DNA of 64,000 bases, from NCBI GenBank assembly GCA_937120535.1, contig CAKZJX010000052.1, positions 27,127 through 91,126 on the forward strand. Reading direction: 5' to 3'. The notes beneath the pieces were generated by a model. It made no database searches and was not told the origin of the DNA. It was given only the letters and a program-made list of their open reading frames with translations. This DNA is from an uncultured Anaerolineae bacterium. Lineage in GTDB: Bacteria; Chloroflexota; Anaerolineae; Anaerolineales; Villigracilaceae. Both the position numbers and the translations under genes were made by a program. Shown one piece after another: positions 45,760 to 56,771 of this stretch. Numbering within the stretch: the stretch's first letter is position 1; each line of letters starts with the position of its first letter.

Positions 45760-46701
45760 GTGACCGAATCGTTGTCCACCCGTCCTTCGCCCCTTGCGCC
45801 CGACTTTCGGGCCGGCTTCGTGGCCATCTTGGGCCGCCCCAACGTGGGCAAATCCACCTTGATCAACGCCCTGCTCGGACAGAAGATCGCCGCAGTATCT
45901 CCCCGACCCCAGACCACGCGCCGCCGTCAGCTGGGTATTCTCACCACCGAGAGCTATCAGATTGTGTTCGTGGATACTCCTGGCATTCATGCGCCCAAGC
46001 ATAAGCTAGGCGAATTTTTGAATCAGGAGGCCCAAGAAGCTCTGGACGGTGTAGATGCGCTCCTTTGGTTGGTGGATGTGTCGTCGGATCCCAGCGCAGA
46101 CGATGAGCGCATCGCTTCTCTCTTGCCGGCCTGGGCGCCGTTGGTGTTGGGCTTGAACAAGATCGATACCGTATCCAGTTCTTTGCTCGAGGCGCGCCAA
46201 GCGTTGTACCAGGCGCTGCTGCCCTCAACAGCACACACTGTTCGGATCTCGGCCACGCGTGGGGATGGGCTTCAAGAGCTGGTGCAAACCTTGGTGTCGT
46301 TGCTGCCGGTTCATCAGCCCGAGTTCGATCCCGATCAGATCACCGATCTGTATGAGCGCGACATCGCCGCAGATCTGATCCGCGAAGCGGCCCTCAATCA
46401 CCTGCGCGATGAAGTGCCCCATTGTATTGCCGTTCGGATTGACGAGTACAAGGAGCGTGAGAACGGAGCGGCCTATATTGCCGCTACGCTGTTTGTGGAG
46501 CGCGAATCGCAGAAAGCGATTGTGATCGGCGAAGGGGGGAAGATGCTCAAGGCCATCAGCACAACTGCCCGCATGGAGATCGAAGCCATGAGCGGACGGC
46601 GAGTCTTCCTCGACCTGCGAGTCAAGGTGCTGAAGAATTGGCGAAACGATGAGCAGTGGCTACGGCGCTTGGGATACCGTCTCAAGCGAGTCAAAACCTA
46701 G
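45760..46701 (+). CDS. era: GTPase Era
   Basis: Ribosome-assembly GTPase that chaperones 16S rRNA 3'-end maturation. G1 is ILGRPNVGKSTLINALL, switch I follows in SPRPQTTRRRQLGI, G3 is FVDTPGIHAP and G4 is GLNKIDTV. The C-terminal KH domain shows VIGEGGKMLKAISTTARMEI and FLDLRVKVLKNWRNDEQWLR. GTG start, 313 aa. The YhhN gene follows after nine bases. Confidence 0.96.
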   Translation: MTESLSTRPSPLAPDFRAGFVAILGRPNVGKSTLINALLGQKIAAVSPRPQTTRRRQLGILTTESYQIVFVDTPGIHAPKHKLGEFLNQEAQEALDGVDALLWLVDVSSDPSADDERIASLLPAWAPLVLGLNKIDTVSSSLLEARQALYQALLPSTAHTVRISATRGDGLQELVQTLVSLLPVHQPEFDPDQITDLYERDIAADLIREAALNHLRDEVPHCIAVRIDEYKERENGAAYIAATLFVERESQKAIVIGEGGKMLKAISTTARMEIEAMSGRRVFLDLRVKVLKNWRNDEQWLRRLGYRLKRVKT

Positions 46702-46710
46702 GAGAATCTG

Positions 46711-47373
46711 ATGTGGCTTTGGCTAGCATTAATCTTTGCCGCGTTAACGGCGCTGGCAATCGGGAAAGGGCTGCGGCCGTTGGAGATCGTGGCCAAGCCG
46801 GCAGTGATGGTGGCGCTGATGGTGCATCTGTGGATGGCAGGAGGGGTGCAGGGCGCGTTGTTGTGGTTTGTTTTAGGACAGGCTCTGTCGTTGGCCGGGG
46901 ATGTGTTCCTGCTCTGGCCCGATCGTTGGTTCCTGGCTGGATTGGCGGCTTTTCTGCTGACCCAGATCGCTTACGTGATCGGCTTCAACCTCTCTCCTTC
47001 GCCTCTGTCTTGGTGGGGGTTGGTTCTGGCCTTGATCGTCGGCTATGGTAGTGCGCGGATTCTACGCCGTTTGCTGTCGGCCTTGCGCCAGAAAGGACAG
47101 AACGCCCTGCGCTGGCCCGTGACTCTCTACGGCGTGGCCATCGCCTTGATGTTGCTCTCGGCTTTGTTGAAGTTGAGCGATGCGGGTTGGGGAGAAGAGT
47201 CGTCGCTGCTGGTGGCCGGCGGGGCGTTTCTCTTCTTTCTGTCTGACCTCGTCCTAGCTTGGGATCGGTTTGTTGAGCCGATCCGGCATGGCCGTTTGCT
47301 GAATATCGTGCTATATCATCTGGGCCAGATCGGGATCGCAGCGGGGGTAGTGATCCAGTTTGCCGGAGGGTAG
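46711..47373 (+). CDS. YhhN/TMEM86 family membrane protein
   Basis: About eight membrane spans in 220 aa. Motifs of the YhhN family (which includes eukaryotic lysoplasmalogenase) are KPAVMVALMVHLW, GQALSLAGDVFLLWP, FLLTQIAYVIGF and FLFFLSDLVLAWDRFV; the conserved acidic residues lie in GDVFL and SDLVL. A hydrolase of lyso-ether lipids is possible but unproven in bacteria. Probably co-transcribed with era. Confidence 0.82.
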   Translation: MWLWLALIFAALTALAIGKGLRPLEIVAKPAVMVALMVHLWMAGGVQGALLWFVLGQALSLAGDVFLLWPDRWFLAGLAAFLLTQIAYVIGFNLSPSPLSWWGLVLALIVGYGSARILRRLLSALRQKGQNALRWPVTLYGVAIALMLLSALLKLSDAGWGEESSLLVAGGAFLFFLSDLVLAWDRFVEPIRHGRLLNIVLYHLGQIGIAAGVVIQFAGG

Positions 47374-47430
47374 GAAGCGTCGAGGCCGGCCCCGGTCGCT
47401 TGACTCGGCCGGTCGGTAGGTCTTCGCTCG

Positions 47431-48306
47431 TCATGGCTGTTCGGCGCGCAGTTCTTTGAATCCTTCTCCGATCGCTTCGTGGGCCAAACCGACCACCATA
47501 AAGGCTTTGGGATCGGTCTCCTGAACGATGGATTTGAGCAGAGCGATCTCGGAGCGGGTGATCACACAGTAGAGCACGGAACGAGTCTCGCCGGTGTAGG
47601 CGCCTATACCGCTCAGGATGGTCAGACCACGCCCGAGTTGGGTGAGAATCGCCTCGGCGATCGGGCGCGGTTGAGCGGTGATGATGATCACGGTGCGCAC
47701 TGTTCCCCCGCCTTCCAAGACCGTTTCGGCAACCAGGCCGCTCACATACAGGGTGATGATGGCATACAGGGCTTCTTTCCAGCCGAAGACGAAGCCGGCG
47801 GTGAGGATGACCGCCGAGTCGACGATCAGATAGCTCTGAGTCATCGGGATGCTGCGCCAGTGATTGAGGATGCGGGCCAGAATGTCTGAGCCGCCGGAGG
47901 TGCCGCGCCCGCGGTAGACCAGGCCATAGCCAACCCCGCTTACTACCGCACCGTAAAGCGAATTCAACACAATGTCATCGGTCAAACCGTCTTTGGGGAA
48001 GAAGGGCAAGAACAGGATCAGGTCAAGAGCGATCGAGTAGGCCAGAATGGCGGTCACTGTGCGCGCCACGAAGCGCGGACCGCCTAGAAAGCGCCAGCCG
48101 ATCAGGAAGAGGGGAATATTCCCGATCAGCACCATCACACCGATCGGCCAATCGGTGAAATGGTGGATGATCTGGGCTATACCGCTGACGCCACCAGAGG
48201 CCAAGTTGGCCGGAACCAGAAACAACTGTAGCCCGACAGCTTGCACCAACGCACCCGAAACGATGAACAGATAATCGCGGTAGGAAGATCGAAGGGATCG
48301 CAGCAT
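47431..48306 (-). CDS. YitT family membrane protein (DUF161-DUF2179)
   Basis: Five membrane spans (YLFIVSGALVQAVGLQLFLV, GVSGIAQIIHHFTDWPIGVM, NIPLFLIGWRFLG) followed by a cytoplasmic DUF2179 domain (LTILSGIGAYTGETRSVLYC, LKSIVQETDPKAFMVVGLA). The arrangement and 291-aa size are those of YitT proteins, whose transport role is not settled. Converges on YhhN. Confidence 0.88.
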   Translation of the reverse strand: MLRSLRSSYRDYLFIVSGALVQAVGLQLFLVPANLASGGVSGIAQIIHHFTDWPIGVMVLIGNIPLFLIGWRFLGGPRFVARTVTAILAYSIALDLILFLPFFPKDGLTDDIVLNSLYGAVVSGVGYGLVYRGRGTSGGSDILARILNHWRSIPMTQSYLIVDSAVILTAGFVFGWKEALYAIITLYVSGLVAETVLEGGGTVRTVIIITAQPRPIAEAILTQLGRGLTILSGIGAYTGETRSVLYCVITRSEIALLKSIVQETDPKAFMVVGLAHEAIGEGFKELRAEQP

Positions 48307-48446
48307 AGCAAGACGTCGCCATCGGAGAAAAGAGATAGAGAAAGGAACGAGCCGAAAGCCGGCCTCTGGAGAACGGCTTGTGGAAGCCCCTACTAAGGAC
48401 GGTGATAGGCAGGCCGATTTTACCCCAGATGGTTCGCCCCCATAAA

Positions 48447-48478
48447 CACCACGGCCCCTTGTTGCAGGGGCCGTGGTG
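48447..48478 (-). terminator. Terminator hairpin downstream of hsp20
   Basis: CACCACGGCCCCT pairs perfectly with AGGGGCCGTGGTG (13 pairs, six-base loop). On the minus strand it is followed by TTTATGG. It lies 15 bases past the hsp20 stop and separates it from the YitT gene. Confidence 0.75.
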
Positions 48479-48492
48479 ATTTCCGCTCCTTC

Positions 48493-48933
48493 TCACTTGG
48501 CTTTCACCGTGATCACCTTCGGCTTGACCTCTTCGGCCTTGGGCAGGGTGATGGTCAGAATGCCGTTCTCGAACTCAGCCTTGGCCTTGTCGGCCACAAC
48601 AGCGGTCGGTAGCGTGAAGGTCCGCTCGAAGGCTCCGTAGCGATGCTCGCGCAGATGGTAAGAGCGTTCTTTCTTGTCCTGTTCCTCTTTGAACTCGCCC
48701 TTGATGGTCAGCACATCACCGGTAATTGAAATCTGCACATCGTCCGGTTTGACCCCAGGCATAGCGGCCTTCACTACGACCTCGTCATCGGTCTGGTACA
48801 GGTCCACTGGCAGAACCTGCCATCCGCCCAGCATGGTGAAGGTAGGGGTGAAAGCTTCGTTGAGCAGGCGATCCATTGCCTCACGCAGGGAGATCATTTC
48901 GCGCATCGGTTCGAATCGGATCAGGCTGGTCAT
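48493..48933 (-). CDS. Hsp20/alpha-crystallin family small heat shock protein
   Basis: A 146-aa holdase. GGAGGTG precedes the ATG at 48933. The alpha-crystallin domain spans about 45-146: LPVDLYQTDDEVVVKAAMPG, VQISITGDVLTIKGEFKEEQ, YGAFERTFTLPTAVVADKAK and the family box FENGILTITLPKAEE. Binds unfolding proteins and passes them to other chaperones; ClpC is encoded divergently next door. No CIRCE operator is seen upstream. Confidence 0.94.
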   Translation of the reverse strand: MTSLIRFEPMREMISLREAMDRLLNEAFTPTFTMLGGWQVLPVDLYQTDDEVVVKAAMPGVKPDDVQISITGDVLTIKGEFKEEQDKKERSYHLREHRYGAFERTFTLPTAVVADKAKAEFENGILTITLPKAEEVKPKVITVKAK

Positions 48934-49149
48934 GGCGACACCTCCTTCCAAGGTTTGTGCTTATCAACTTTCGCTCATCAGTTTAGGGAAATCGCGTTAG
49001 AAAAACGCAAATTTCTCGTAAAACCTTCATCAAAAATGGGCCTTGGCCGGCGCAAAGCAACCAAGGGAGGGGGAAGACAGGCAGGAAGGGGAAGGCGCCT
49101 CTAACGTTTCTCTTACGCCTCTTCGACTCTCTAAAAACGTTGCTTTTGT

Positions 49150-49155
49150 TATAAT
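49150..49155 (+). promoter_or_regulatory. -10 box (TATAAT) upstream of clpC
   Basis: A perfect TATAAT lies 57 bases before the clpC ATG; a ribosome-binding site GGAGGAAC (49199-49206) follows, so this gene has an ordinary leader. The -35 is not clear and no stress-regulator operator is recognisable in 48934-49212, apart from a small inverted repeat GCGTT-AGAAA-AACGC near 48994. Confidence 0.5.
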
Positions 49156-49212
49156 CTTCATCGCAGGTGGCCTGTGGTAGGAGTTTTGGCTGCCTGTCTG
49201 GAGGAACTGCTT

Positions 49213-51693
<2,481 letters not shown>

Positions 51694-51707
51694 ACCAACG
51701 TTTCCGC

Positions 51708-51732
51708 CACCCGGTCAGCTGCTGGCCGGGTG
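51708..51732 (+). terminator. Rho-independent terminator after clpC
   Basis: CACCCGG-T-CAGC pairs with GCTG-G-CCGGGTG around a single-base apex in the written form (in practice a small loop), followed by ATTTGTTTTG. It begins 15 bases after the clpC stop. Confidence 0.85.
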
Positions 51733-51827
51733 ATTTGTTTTGCCACCCTTGCTGGTACGAGGACAGATCGGTTGTGTAGAATCCCTCTCATCCTTCTGAG
51801 CGCACCCCACCCAACAGGAGAATTGAC

Positions 51828-52601
51828 ATGACCTATACCACCATTCTCACCGAGGTTCGTGGCCGAGTGGGCCTGATCACCCTCAATCGCCCAGAGGCGA
51901 TGAACGCCTTGAACAACACCCTGATGCGCGAACTGATGGATGCCCTGCAGGCTTTTGACCAAGACGACGCCGTAGGGGCGATGGTCATCACCGGCAATCC
52001 CAAGACCTTTGCGGCCGGCGCCGACATCAAAGAGATGGCCGAGAAGAGCGTTGAGGAGATGCAAGCTGCCGATCCGATTGCCCAGTTTGACCGCATTCGC
52101 AGCGTTCAAAAGCCGGTGATCGCAGCTGTCTCGGGGTGGGCCTTGGGCGGGGGGTGTGAGCTGGCCCTATCCTGCGACATGATCGTGGCTTCCGAAACCG
52201 CCAAATTTGGCCAGCCGGAGATCACCATCGGCGTCATTCCCGGGGCCGGCGGAACTCAACGCCTGCCGAGAGCCATCGGCAAGGCTTTGGCGATGGAAAT
52301 AGTCCTCAACAACCGCATCCTATCGGCTCAGGAAGCCCTCCAGCTCGGCCTGGTCAACCGCGTCGTGTCGCTGGAATCCTACCTCGACGAGGCGGTGAAA
52401 CTGGCCGAAGAGATCGCCTCGCGCGCCCCTCTTGCCGTACGAACAGCCAAGCGTCTGATCAACCAAGCCTATGAGCATTTCTTGCGCGATGCCCTGGCAG
52501 AGGAGCGCCAAGCGTTCTATGGCCTGTTTGCCACCGAGGATCAAAAAGAGGGCATGCGGGCGTTTATCGAGAAACGCAACCCCGAGTGGAAGGGCAGGTA
52601 G
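51828..52601 (+). CDS. Enoyl-CoA hydratase/crotonase family protein
   Basis: Crotonase-fold enzyme of 257 aa. The oxyanion-hole segments are FAAGADIKEMAE and AAVSGWALGGGCELALSCDM; the catalytic glutamates of enoyl-CoA hydratase lie in GGGCELAL and in QPEITIGVIPGAGGTQRLPR. The C-terminal trimerisation helix region LAEEIASRAPLAVRTAKRLI and QKEGMRAFIEKRNPEWKGR are typical of short-chain (3R/S-hydroxybutyryl-CoA) hydratases. Presumably fatty-acid or branched-chain acyl-CoA breakdown. GGAGAATTGAC precedes the ATG. Confidence 0.92.
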   Translation: MTYTTILTEVRGRVGLITLNRPEAMNALNNTLMRELMDALQAFDQDDAVGAMVITGNPKTFAAGADIKEMAEKSVEEMQAADPIAQFDRIRSVQKPVIAAVSGWALGGGCELALSCDMIVASETAKFGQPEITIGVIPGAGGTQRLPRAIGKALAMEIVLNNRILSAQEALQLGLVNRVVSLESYLDEAVKLAEEIASRAPLAVRTAKRLINQAYEHFLRDALAEERQAFYGLFATEDQKEGMRAFIEKRNPEWKGR

Positions 52602-52635
52602 CGAAAACGCTTATTCCCCTCTTATCGTCTTCCCC

Positions 52636-52664
52636 TTGACGGGAAGATTCGATCGGTGTAAAGT
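52636..52664 (+). promoter_or_regulatory. Promoter of the marR gene
   Basis: TTGACG (52636-52641), 17-base spacer and TAAAGT (52659-52664). The predicted start of transcription falls inside the palindrome 52663-52695, so a regulator bound there would block initiation. Confidence 0.6.
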
Positions 52665-52695
52665 TAAGTTCGCTTAATAAAAAAGCGAACTTAAC
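52663..52695. promoter_or_regulatory. Perfect 13+13 inverted repeat, MarR operator
   Basis: GTTAAGTTCGCTT and AAGCGAACTTAAC are exact reverse complements separated by AATAAAA. The repeat overlaps the end of the -10 box and stops one base before ATG 52697. Size and position are those of an autoregulatory MarR operator. Confidence 0.85.
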
Positions 52696-52696
52696 A

Positions 52697-53149
52697 ATGA
52701 GCGACGTCTCTTCTCTAAACGACCTGTTGCGCACCTGGGTCGAGATCACCACCCATCGAACCATGCGTGACCAGGCGCGCTACGTCCGCTCGCTGGGCTT
52801 CTCCATGCCGCAGTTTTTTCTGCTGATGCAGGTGTACTACCGCAAGCAGTGCGGCATTTCGGATCTGAGTGAGCACATGGAGGTCACCCTCGCCGCTGCT
52901 AGCCAGATGGTGGAGAAACTGGTCCAGGCCGGCTTGCTGCAGCGCGCCGAGCATCCCGCCGATCGCCGCATCAAACAGGTCACCCTTTCTCCCAAAGGTC
53001 GCGAGCTGATCGAAAAGAGCCTGGCCGAACGTTTCCGTTGGGTGGACAATCTGGTCGGATGCCTCTCGCCTCAGGAACAAGACGACGTTCGGAGCGCCTT
53101 GGCGACCCTGTTACAGGCGTTTCAGAGAGAAACTGAGGGAGATAGATGA
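52697..53149 (+). CDS. MarR-family transcriptional regulator
   Basis: A 150-aa winged-helix repressor: FSMPQFFLLMQVYYRKQCGI, the helix-turn-helix DLSEHMEVTLAAASQMVEKL, and the wing LLQRAEHPADRRIKQVTLSP with the conserved DxRxxxxxLT pattern. No ribosome-binding site lies between operator and ATG. It is followed 31 bases later by the remains of an ABC multidrug-type exporter, the classical target of such a repressor, now inactivated. Its ligand is unknown. Confidence 0.93.
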   Translation: MSDVSSLNDLLRTWVEITTHRTMRDQARYVRSLGFSMPQFFLLMQVYYRKQCGISDLSEHMEVTLAAASQMVEKLVQAGLLQRAEHPADRRIKQVTLSPKGRELIEKSLAERFRWVDNLVGCLSPQEQDDVRSALATLLQAFQRETEGDR

Positions 53150-53180
53150 GCCATTCGTTTATGGTTTTTAGAAAGGAACT

Positions 53181-54254
53181 ATGCAAGCTAGCCTCACTAC
53201 TCGTACTATGTCACAGGCGGCTCGCCCTCGTACCTCCTTCCGCCATTTGGGGCGAATGATCCGTTACCTCAGCCGCTATAAACATCAAGCGGTCTTACCG
53301 TATCTGTTTCTGGTGATTGCCATCCTTTCTCAACTGGCTGTGCCGCGTCTGATCCGCAACATGATCGACGCCGTGACCGGCGGCTACTTGGCTGATCGCA
53401 TCCTGCGCGCCCTAGAGGGCTTGCCACCGCAAGTTGCCTTGGCGGCGTTGCCCACCTTGTTGGAGGTTACCGGTCGTCCATCTTCTCTCTCGCTCGACCA
53501 GTTTCGAGCAGAGCTGCAAGCTTGGGCCGGCCAAGCCATGCAGACGCTGATCTGGGCCCTGAGCGCACTGGTGGTGTTTGCCGTGCTGCGCGGCGTGTTT
53601 GCCTTCCTACAAGCCTTCTGGGCCGAGAAAAGCTCGCAATCAGTGGCCTATGATCTGCGCAACGAGCTGTATGCCAAGATTCAAACCCTGTCGTTTTCCT
53701 ACCACGATCGCAATCAAACCGGACAACTGATGATCCGTGCTACGGATGACGTGGAGAAAGTGCGGCTCTTCATTGGACAGGGCTTGCTTCAATTGGTCGG
53801 GGCGTTGGTGCATGAATAGTTGACGAAGAGAGCGTGATCGTGTAAGTTTGGTTTATGCCAAAACACAAAACCACACCCTCACGCCCGAAGAGAGTATACC
53901 GTATCAAGAACTGGTCTGAATATGACCGAGCGCTGGTACAACTTGTTGGCCATCGCTCGCGCCGCTCTGGTCCATCCCCGCATCCTGATCCTCGATGAGG
54001 CCACCTCGTCTGTAGATACCCGAACCGAGCGCCTGATCCAAAGAGCGTTCGACCGCTTGCTGGAAGGGCGCACCTCATTTGTCATCGCCCATCGCTTGTC
54101 CACCACTCGCAACGCCGACCTGATCTTGGTCTTACAAGCGGGACAGATCGCCGAACGCGGCCGGCACGAGGAGCTGTTGGCCCAGCGTGGTGTGTATTAC
54201 AACCTATACATGAGTCAATTCCGCCGTCAAGAAGAAGCCGTTGCGCAACCGTGA
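53181..54254 (+). pseudogene. ABC exporter (TMD-NBD), disrupted by IS insertion and deletion
   Basis: The 5' part (53181-about 53812) encodes the first 210 residues of an exporter half-molecule: LGRMIRYLSRYKHQAVLPYL, AVPRLIRNMIDAVTGGYLAD, YDLRNELYAKIQTLSFSYHD, TGQLMIRATDDVEKVRLFIG. It then runs into foreign sequence with a stop at 53817-53819. From about 53942 the last 100 residues of the nucleotide-binding domain resume ([38 protein letters not shown]). About 280 residues, including Walker A and the signature, are missing. Confidence 0.88.
53813..53941 (+). mobile_element. IS5-type insertion sequence, left-end remnant
   Basis: Between the two exporter fragments an ATG at 53855 starts a 29-codon frame, [20 protein letters not shown] then SEYDRALVQ, the conserved N-terminus of IS5-group transposases ([13 protein letters not shown]). 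About 40 bases of non-exporter sequence before it would be the IS end. The frame is cut at 53941 and fused to exporter sequence, so the rest of the element and part of the exporter were lost in one deletion. Exact left boundary is uncertain. Confidence 0.75.
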
Positions 54255-54537
54255 AGGACAAGGGAGGGTAGCGCCTTGCTTCCCTTTCTGAGTGGAGCAG
54301 CGCTCGGCTAGGGAACTTGTTCAACAAGTCTCTTTGGACGGTGCGAACTGTCTCTAGAAGAGCCGCAAGCAGGCCGTTTGACCTTGAATCGACAGCTGAT
54401 TCCATCGCTGATCCCCTCCCATGCCTGCTCTACCGGCTTCTCCTTATTGCTTCAAGGATATTATTGAACAAGCCCTCTCGCTCTTGCCAAACCATCCTCG
54501 GACAGGTATAATGCTCCTTGCTTTCAGACAGATATAG
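54255..54537. other. Intergenic region before tRNA-Pro
   Basis: No gene is visible. ACTTGTT-C-AACAAGT at 54315-54329 is a perfect palindrome of unknown role, and a related TTGAACAAG occurs near 54472. The region ends with the tRNA promoter. Confidence 0.4.
54484..54512 (+). promoter_or_regulatory. Promoter of tRNA-Pro
   Basis: TTGCCA (54484-54489), a 17-base spacer and TATAAT (54507-54512), 25 bases before the mature 5' end of the tRNA. Confidence 0.75.
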
Positions 54538-54611
54538 CGGGGCGTGGCTCAGCCCGGTAGAGCACTCGGTTCGGGTCCGAGAGGTCCCCGGTTCAAATCC
54601 GGGCGCCCCGA
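54538..54611 (+). tRNA. tRNA-Pro (anticodon CGG)
   Basis: Complete cloverleaf: acceptor CGGGGCG/CGCCCCG, D stem GCTC/GAGC, anticodon stem CTCGG/CCGAG around loop TTCGGGT, variable AGGTC, T arm CCCGG-TTCAAAT-CCGGG, discriminator A. CCA is not encoded. The anticodon CGG at 54572-54574 reads CCG proline codons. Confidence 0.96.
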
Positions 54612-54777
54612 CACATTAGAATAGAGTTCCATATTTTGGCCCCAGGTGAGGTTGCCTGGGGCGCTACATTTTCACAAGGGAAAGAGAATCGGGTACAATC
54701 TTTCCTACTTTCAGCTGGCCGGTTCTGCCTTTCGCCTTGGGCCTTCACTTTCTCGTTTAGAGGAGCTGTTAGCTATT

Positions 54778-55332
54778 ATGCAGATCGTTCCCCTCTCCCC
54801 CAACCATATACCGTGGATCGAACAAGCAGCGCATTTGCTGGTCGAAGCCTCTCGCGTTCACTGGCCGAACGCCTGGCCTACCCTCCAGGACGCCCGAGAA
54901 GAAGTGCACGACATGTTGGCTCCCGATCGCATCTGCTTGGCGGCGATCGAAGACAACGGACAGCTCGTGGGCTGGATCGGAGGCATCCCTCACTACAATG
55001 GGAACACTTGGGAACTGCATCCCTTGGCTGTGCATCCAGATCATCGTCGCAAGGGGATCGGCCGTGCTCTGATTCAAGCCTTAGAGGCAGAGGCGACTGC
55101 GCGCGGCGCATGGACCCTGTTTTTAGGCGTAGACGATGAAGATGAAATGACCTCGTTAGGCGGCATTGACCTTTATCCTAATCCCTGCGCCCACATTCAG
55201 ACCATTCAGAACCGAAAGGGCCATCCCTTTGAGTTCTATCAGAAGATGGGATTTGCGATCATCGGCGTCCTTCCCGATGCCAACGGACCGGGCAAACCGG
55301 ATATCCTCATGGCCAAACGACTTCGCTCATAA
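54778..55332 (+). CDS. GNAT acetyltransferase resembling aminoglycoside 6'-N-acetyltransferases
   Basis: AGAGGAGCTG precedes the ATG at 54778 (184 aa). The GNAT core has RICLAAIEDNGQLVGWIGGI and the acetyl-CoA loop LHPLAVHPDHRRKGIGRALI. The second half, VDDEDEMTSLGGIDLYPNP, IQNRKGHPFEFYQKMGFAII and GVLPDANGPGKPDILMAKRL, follows the pattern of chromosomal AAC(6')-I enzymes such as those of Salmonella and Enterococcus. Being 15 bases before a GH4 gene in an amino-sugar operon, its natural substrate may be an amino sugar instead. Resistance is not shown. Confidence 0.78.
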   Translation: MQIVPLSPNHIPWIEQAAHLLVEASRVHWPNAWPTLQDAREEVHDMLAPDRICLAAIEDNGQLVGWIGGIPHYNGNTWELHPLAVHPDHRRKGIGRALIQALEAEATARGAWTLFLGVDDEDEMTSLGGIDLYPNPCAHIQTIQNRKGHPFEFYQKMGFAIIGVLPDANGPGKPDILMAKRLRS

Positions 55333-55347
55333 ATTCAAGGAACCACC

Positions 55348-56745
55348 ATGCCTCTTCCAACCAAGATTGTCGTTGTTGGCGCCGGCAGTGCCAGCTTCGG
55401 TGAGAACACCTTGGCGGCGTTGCTGCGATCGCCAAAACTGCGCGGTTCCACCCTGGCACTGGTTGACCGTAATCCGCAAACTCTAAACATCGTCCATCGC
55501 TTGGCCGAACGGTTGAATCGCGAGTGGGATGCGCAGATGAACATCACCTCCCACACCCATCATCGTCAGGCTTTGGATCATCGCACCGATTTCGTAGTTT
55601 CGGCCATCGAAGTCGGAGCGCGTGAAGACCTGTGGCGACGGGATTTTGAAATTCCCCTGCGCTTCGGTGTGCGTCAGCCTTATGCCGAGAACGGAGGGCC
55701 AGGGGGATTTGCTCATGCTGCACGCAACATCGGTCCAGTGCTGGAAATTGTCCGCGACATGGAGCAGATCTGCCCCCATGCTTGGTTCATCAATTACACC
55801 AACCCGATGATTCGGATTTGCAATGCCGTTCATCGTTATTCTCGCATTCGGGTCGTTGGGCTCTGTCATCAGATTTATATCGGCTACGTGATGGTGGGCA
55901 TCGCCTTGGCGCGTGACTTGGGTTTTGCTATCCCGGAAGGGATTGAAGGCATGCACGCTCATCCGGTGCAATATGCGCTGCATGAACAGGTGAAACGCCA
56001 GGTTGTGCCGCGCCTGGATATTCGGGCCGCCGGCTTGAATCATTTCTCCTGGATCCTATCGATCCGCGACCGCCAAACGGGCGAGGACCTCTATCCTCTC
56101 TTTCGCAAACGATTCTTCGAACTCGAGCCGGCGTTTGAACCGCTCACCCGCCGCATCTTCGAGATCTTTGACCTGTTCCCCGTCCCAGGCGATACCCATC
56201 TCTCCGAATACTTACCCTGGCTTTCCGATCCCGTGACCCAACCTTGGGAGAAGTACAACATCCGCCTTTACGATTGGGATCTCAACGCCGCAGTGCGCGA
56301 ATTTCAACACGATCGCCTGCGCAGCATGGCCGAAGGCGAAATGACCATCGAAGGATTGGAGGAAACTGACTCGGAAGGTGCTTTGGAGATGATCGAACAT
56401 CTGGCCGGCGCCGGCACCGATTACCACCTAGCAGCCAATCGGCCCAATATCGGCCAGATCGCCAACTTGCCCTCGGGCGCTATCGTGGAGACTCCGGTCG
56501 TCGTGGACGGCGCCGGCATCCATCCCGTCACTGTGGGTGACCTGCCCGCGCCGATTGCCGAACTGTTGCGGCGTGAGATCACCGTTTCCCAATTGTGCGT
56601 GGATGCCGTGGTGGAAGGATCGCGATCAAAGGCCTTACACTGCCTCTTGCTCGATCCGGTGATCACCGACATCGAGATCGCTAAGCAGGTTTTAGACGCT
56701 TACCTGACCGAATATCGTGACTATCTTCCCCAATTCTGGTCCTGA
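55348..56745 (+). CDS. Glycoside hydrolase family 4, alpha-type-like
   Basis: NAD- and metal-dependent glycosidase of 465 aa. The dinucleotide loop is KIVVVGAGSASFGENTLAAL, substrate regions are DFVVSAIEVG and ENGGPGGFAHAARNIGPVLE, and NYTNPMIRICNAV precedes the metal-ligand motif. That motif, which correlates with GH4 specificity, reads CHQI (173-176), not the CHSV of alpha-glucosidases/galactosidases or CNxP of 6-phospho-beta-glucosidases. A second ligand histidine lies in AAGLNHFSWI. The Cys-His pair places it near the non-phosphorylated alpha types. Specificity unknown. Confidence 0.85.
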   Translation: MPLPTKIVVVGAGSASFGENTLAALLRSPKLRGSTLALVDRNPQTLNIVHRLAERLNREWDAQMNITSHTHHRQALDHRTDFVVSAIEVGAREDLWRRDFEIPLRFGVRQPYAENGGPGGFAHAARNIGPVLEIVRDMEQICPHAWFINYTNPMIRICNAVHRYSRIRVVGLCHQIYIGYVMVGIALARDLGFAIPEGIEGMHAHPVQYALHEQVKRQVVPRLDIRAAGLNHFSWILSIRDRQTGEDLYPLFRKRFFELEPAFEPLTRRIFEIFDLFPVPGDTHLSEYLPWLSDPVTQPWEKYNIRLYDWDLNAAVREFQHDRLRSMAEGEMTIEGLEETDSEGALEMIEHLAGAGTDYHLAANRPNIGQIANLPSGAIVETPVVVDGAGIHPVTVGDLPAPIAELLRREITVSQLCVDAVVEGSRSKALHCLLLDPVITDIEIAKQVLDAYLTEYRDYLPQFWS

Positions 56746-56771
56746 AATCTGCTCTTCACAAGGTGTTGACG

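Noticed and set aside
53922..54254. Independent short ABC ATPase gene starting at ATG 53922
   Set aside because: That ATG lies in the IS remnant in another frame, and Walker A is missing; the segment is the end of the disrupted exporter.
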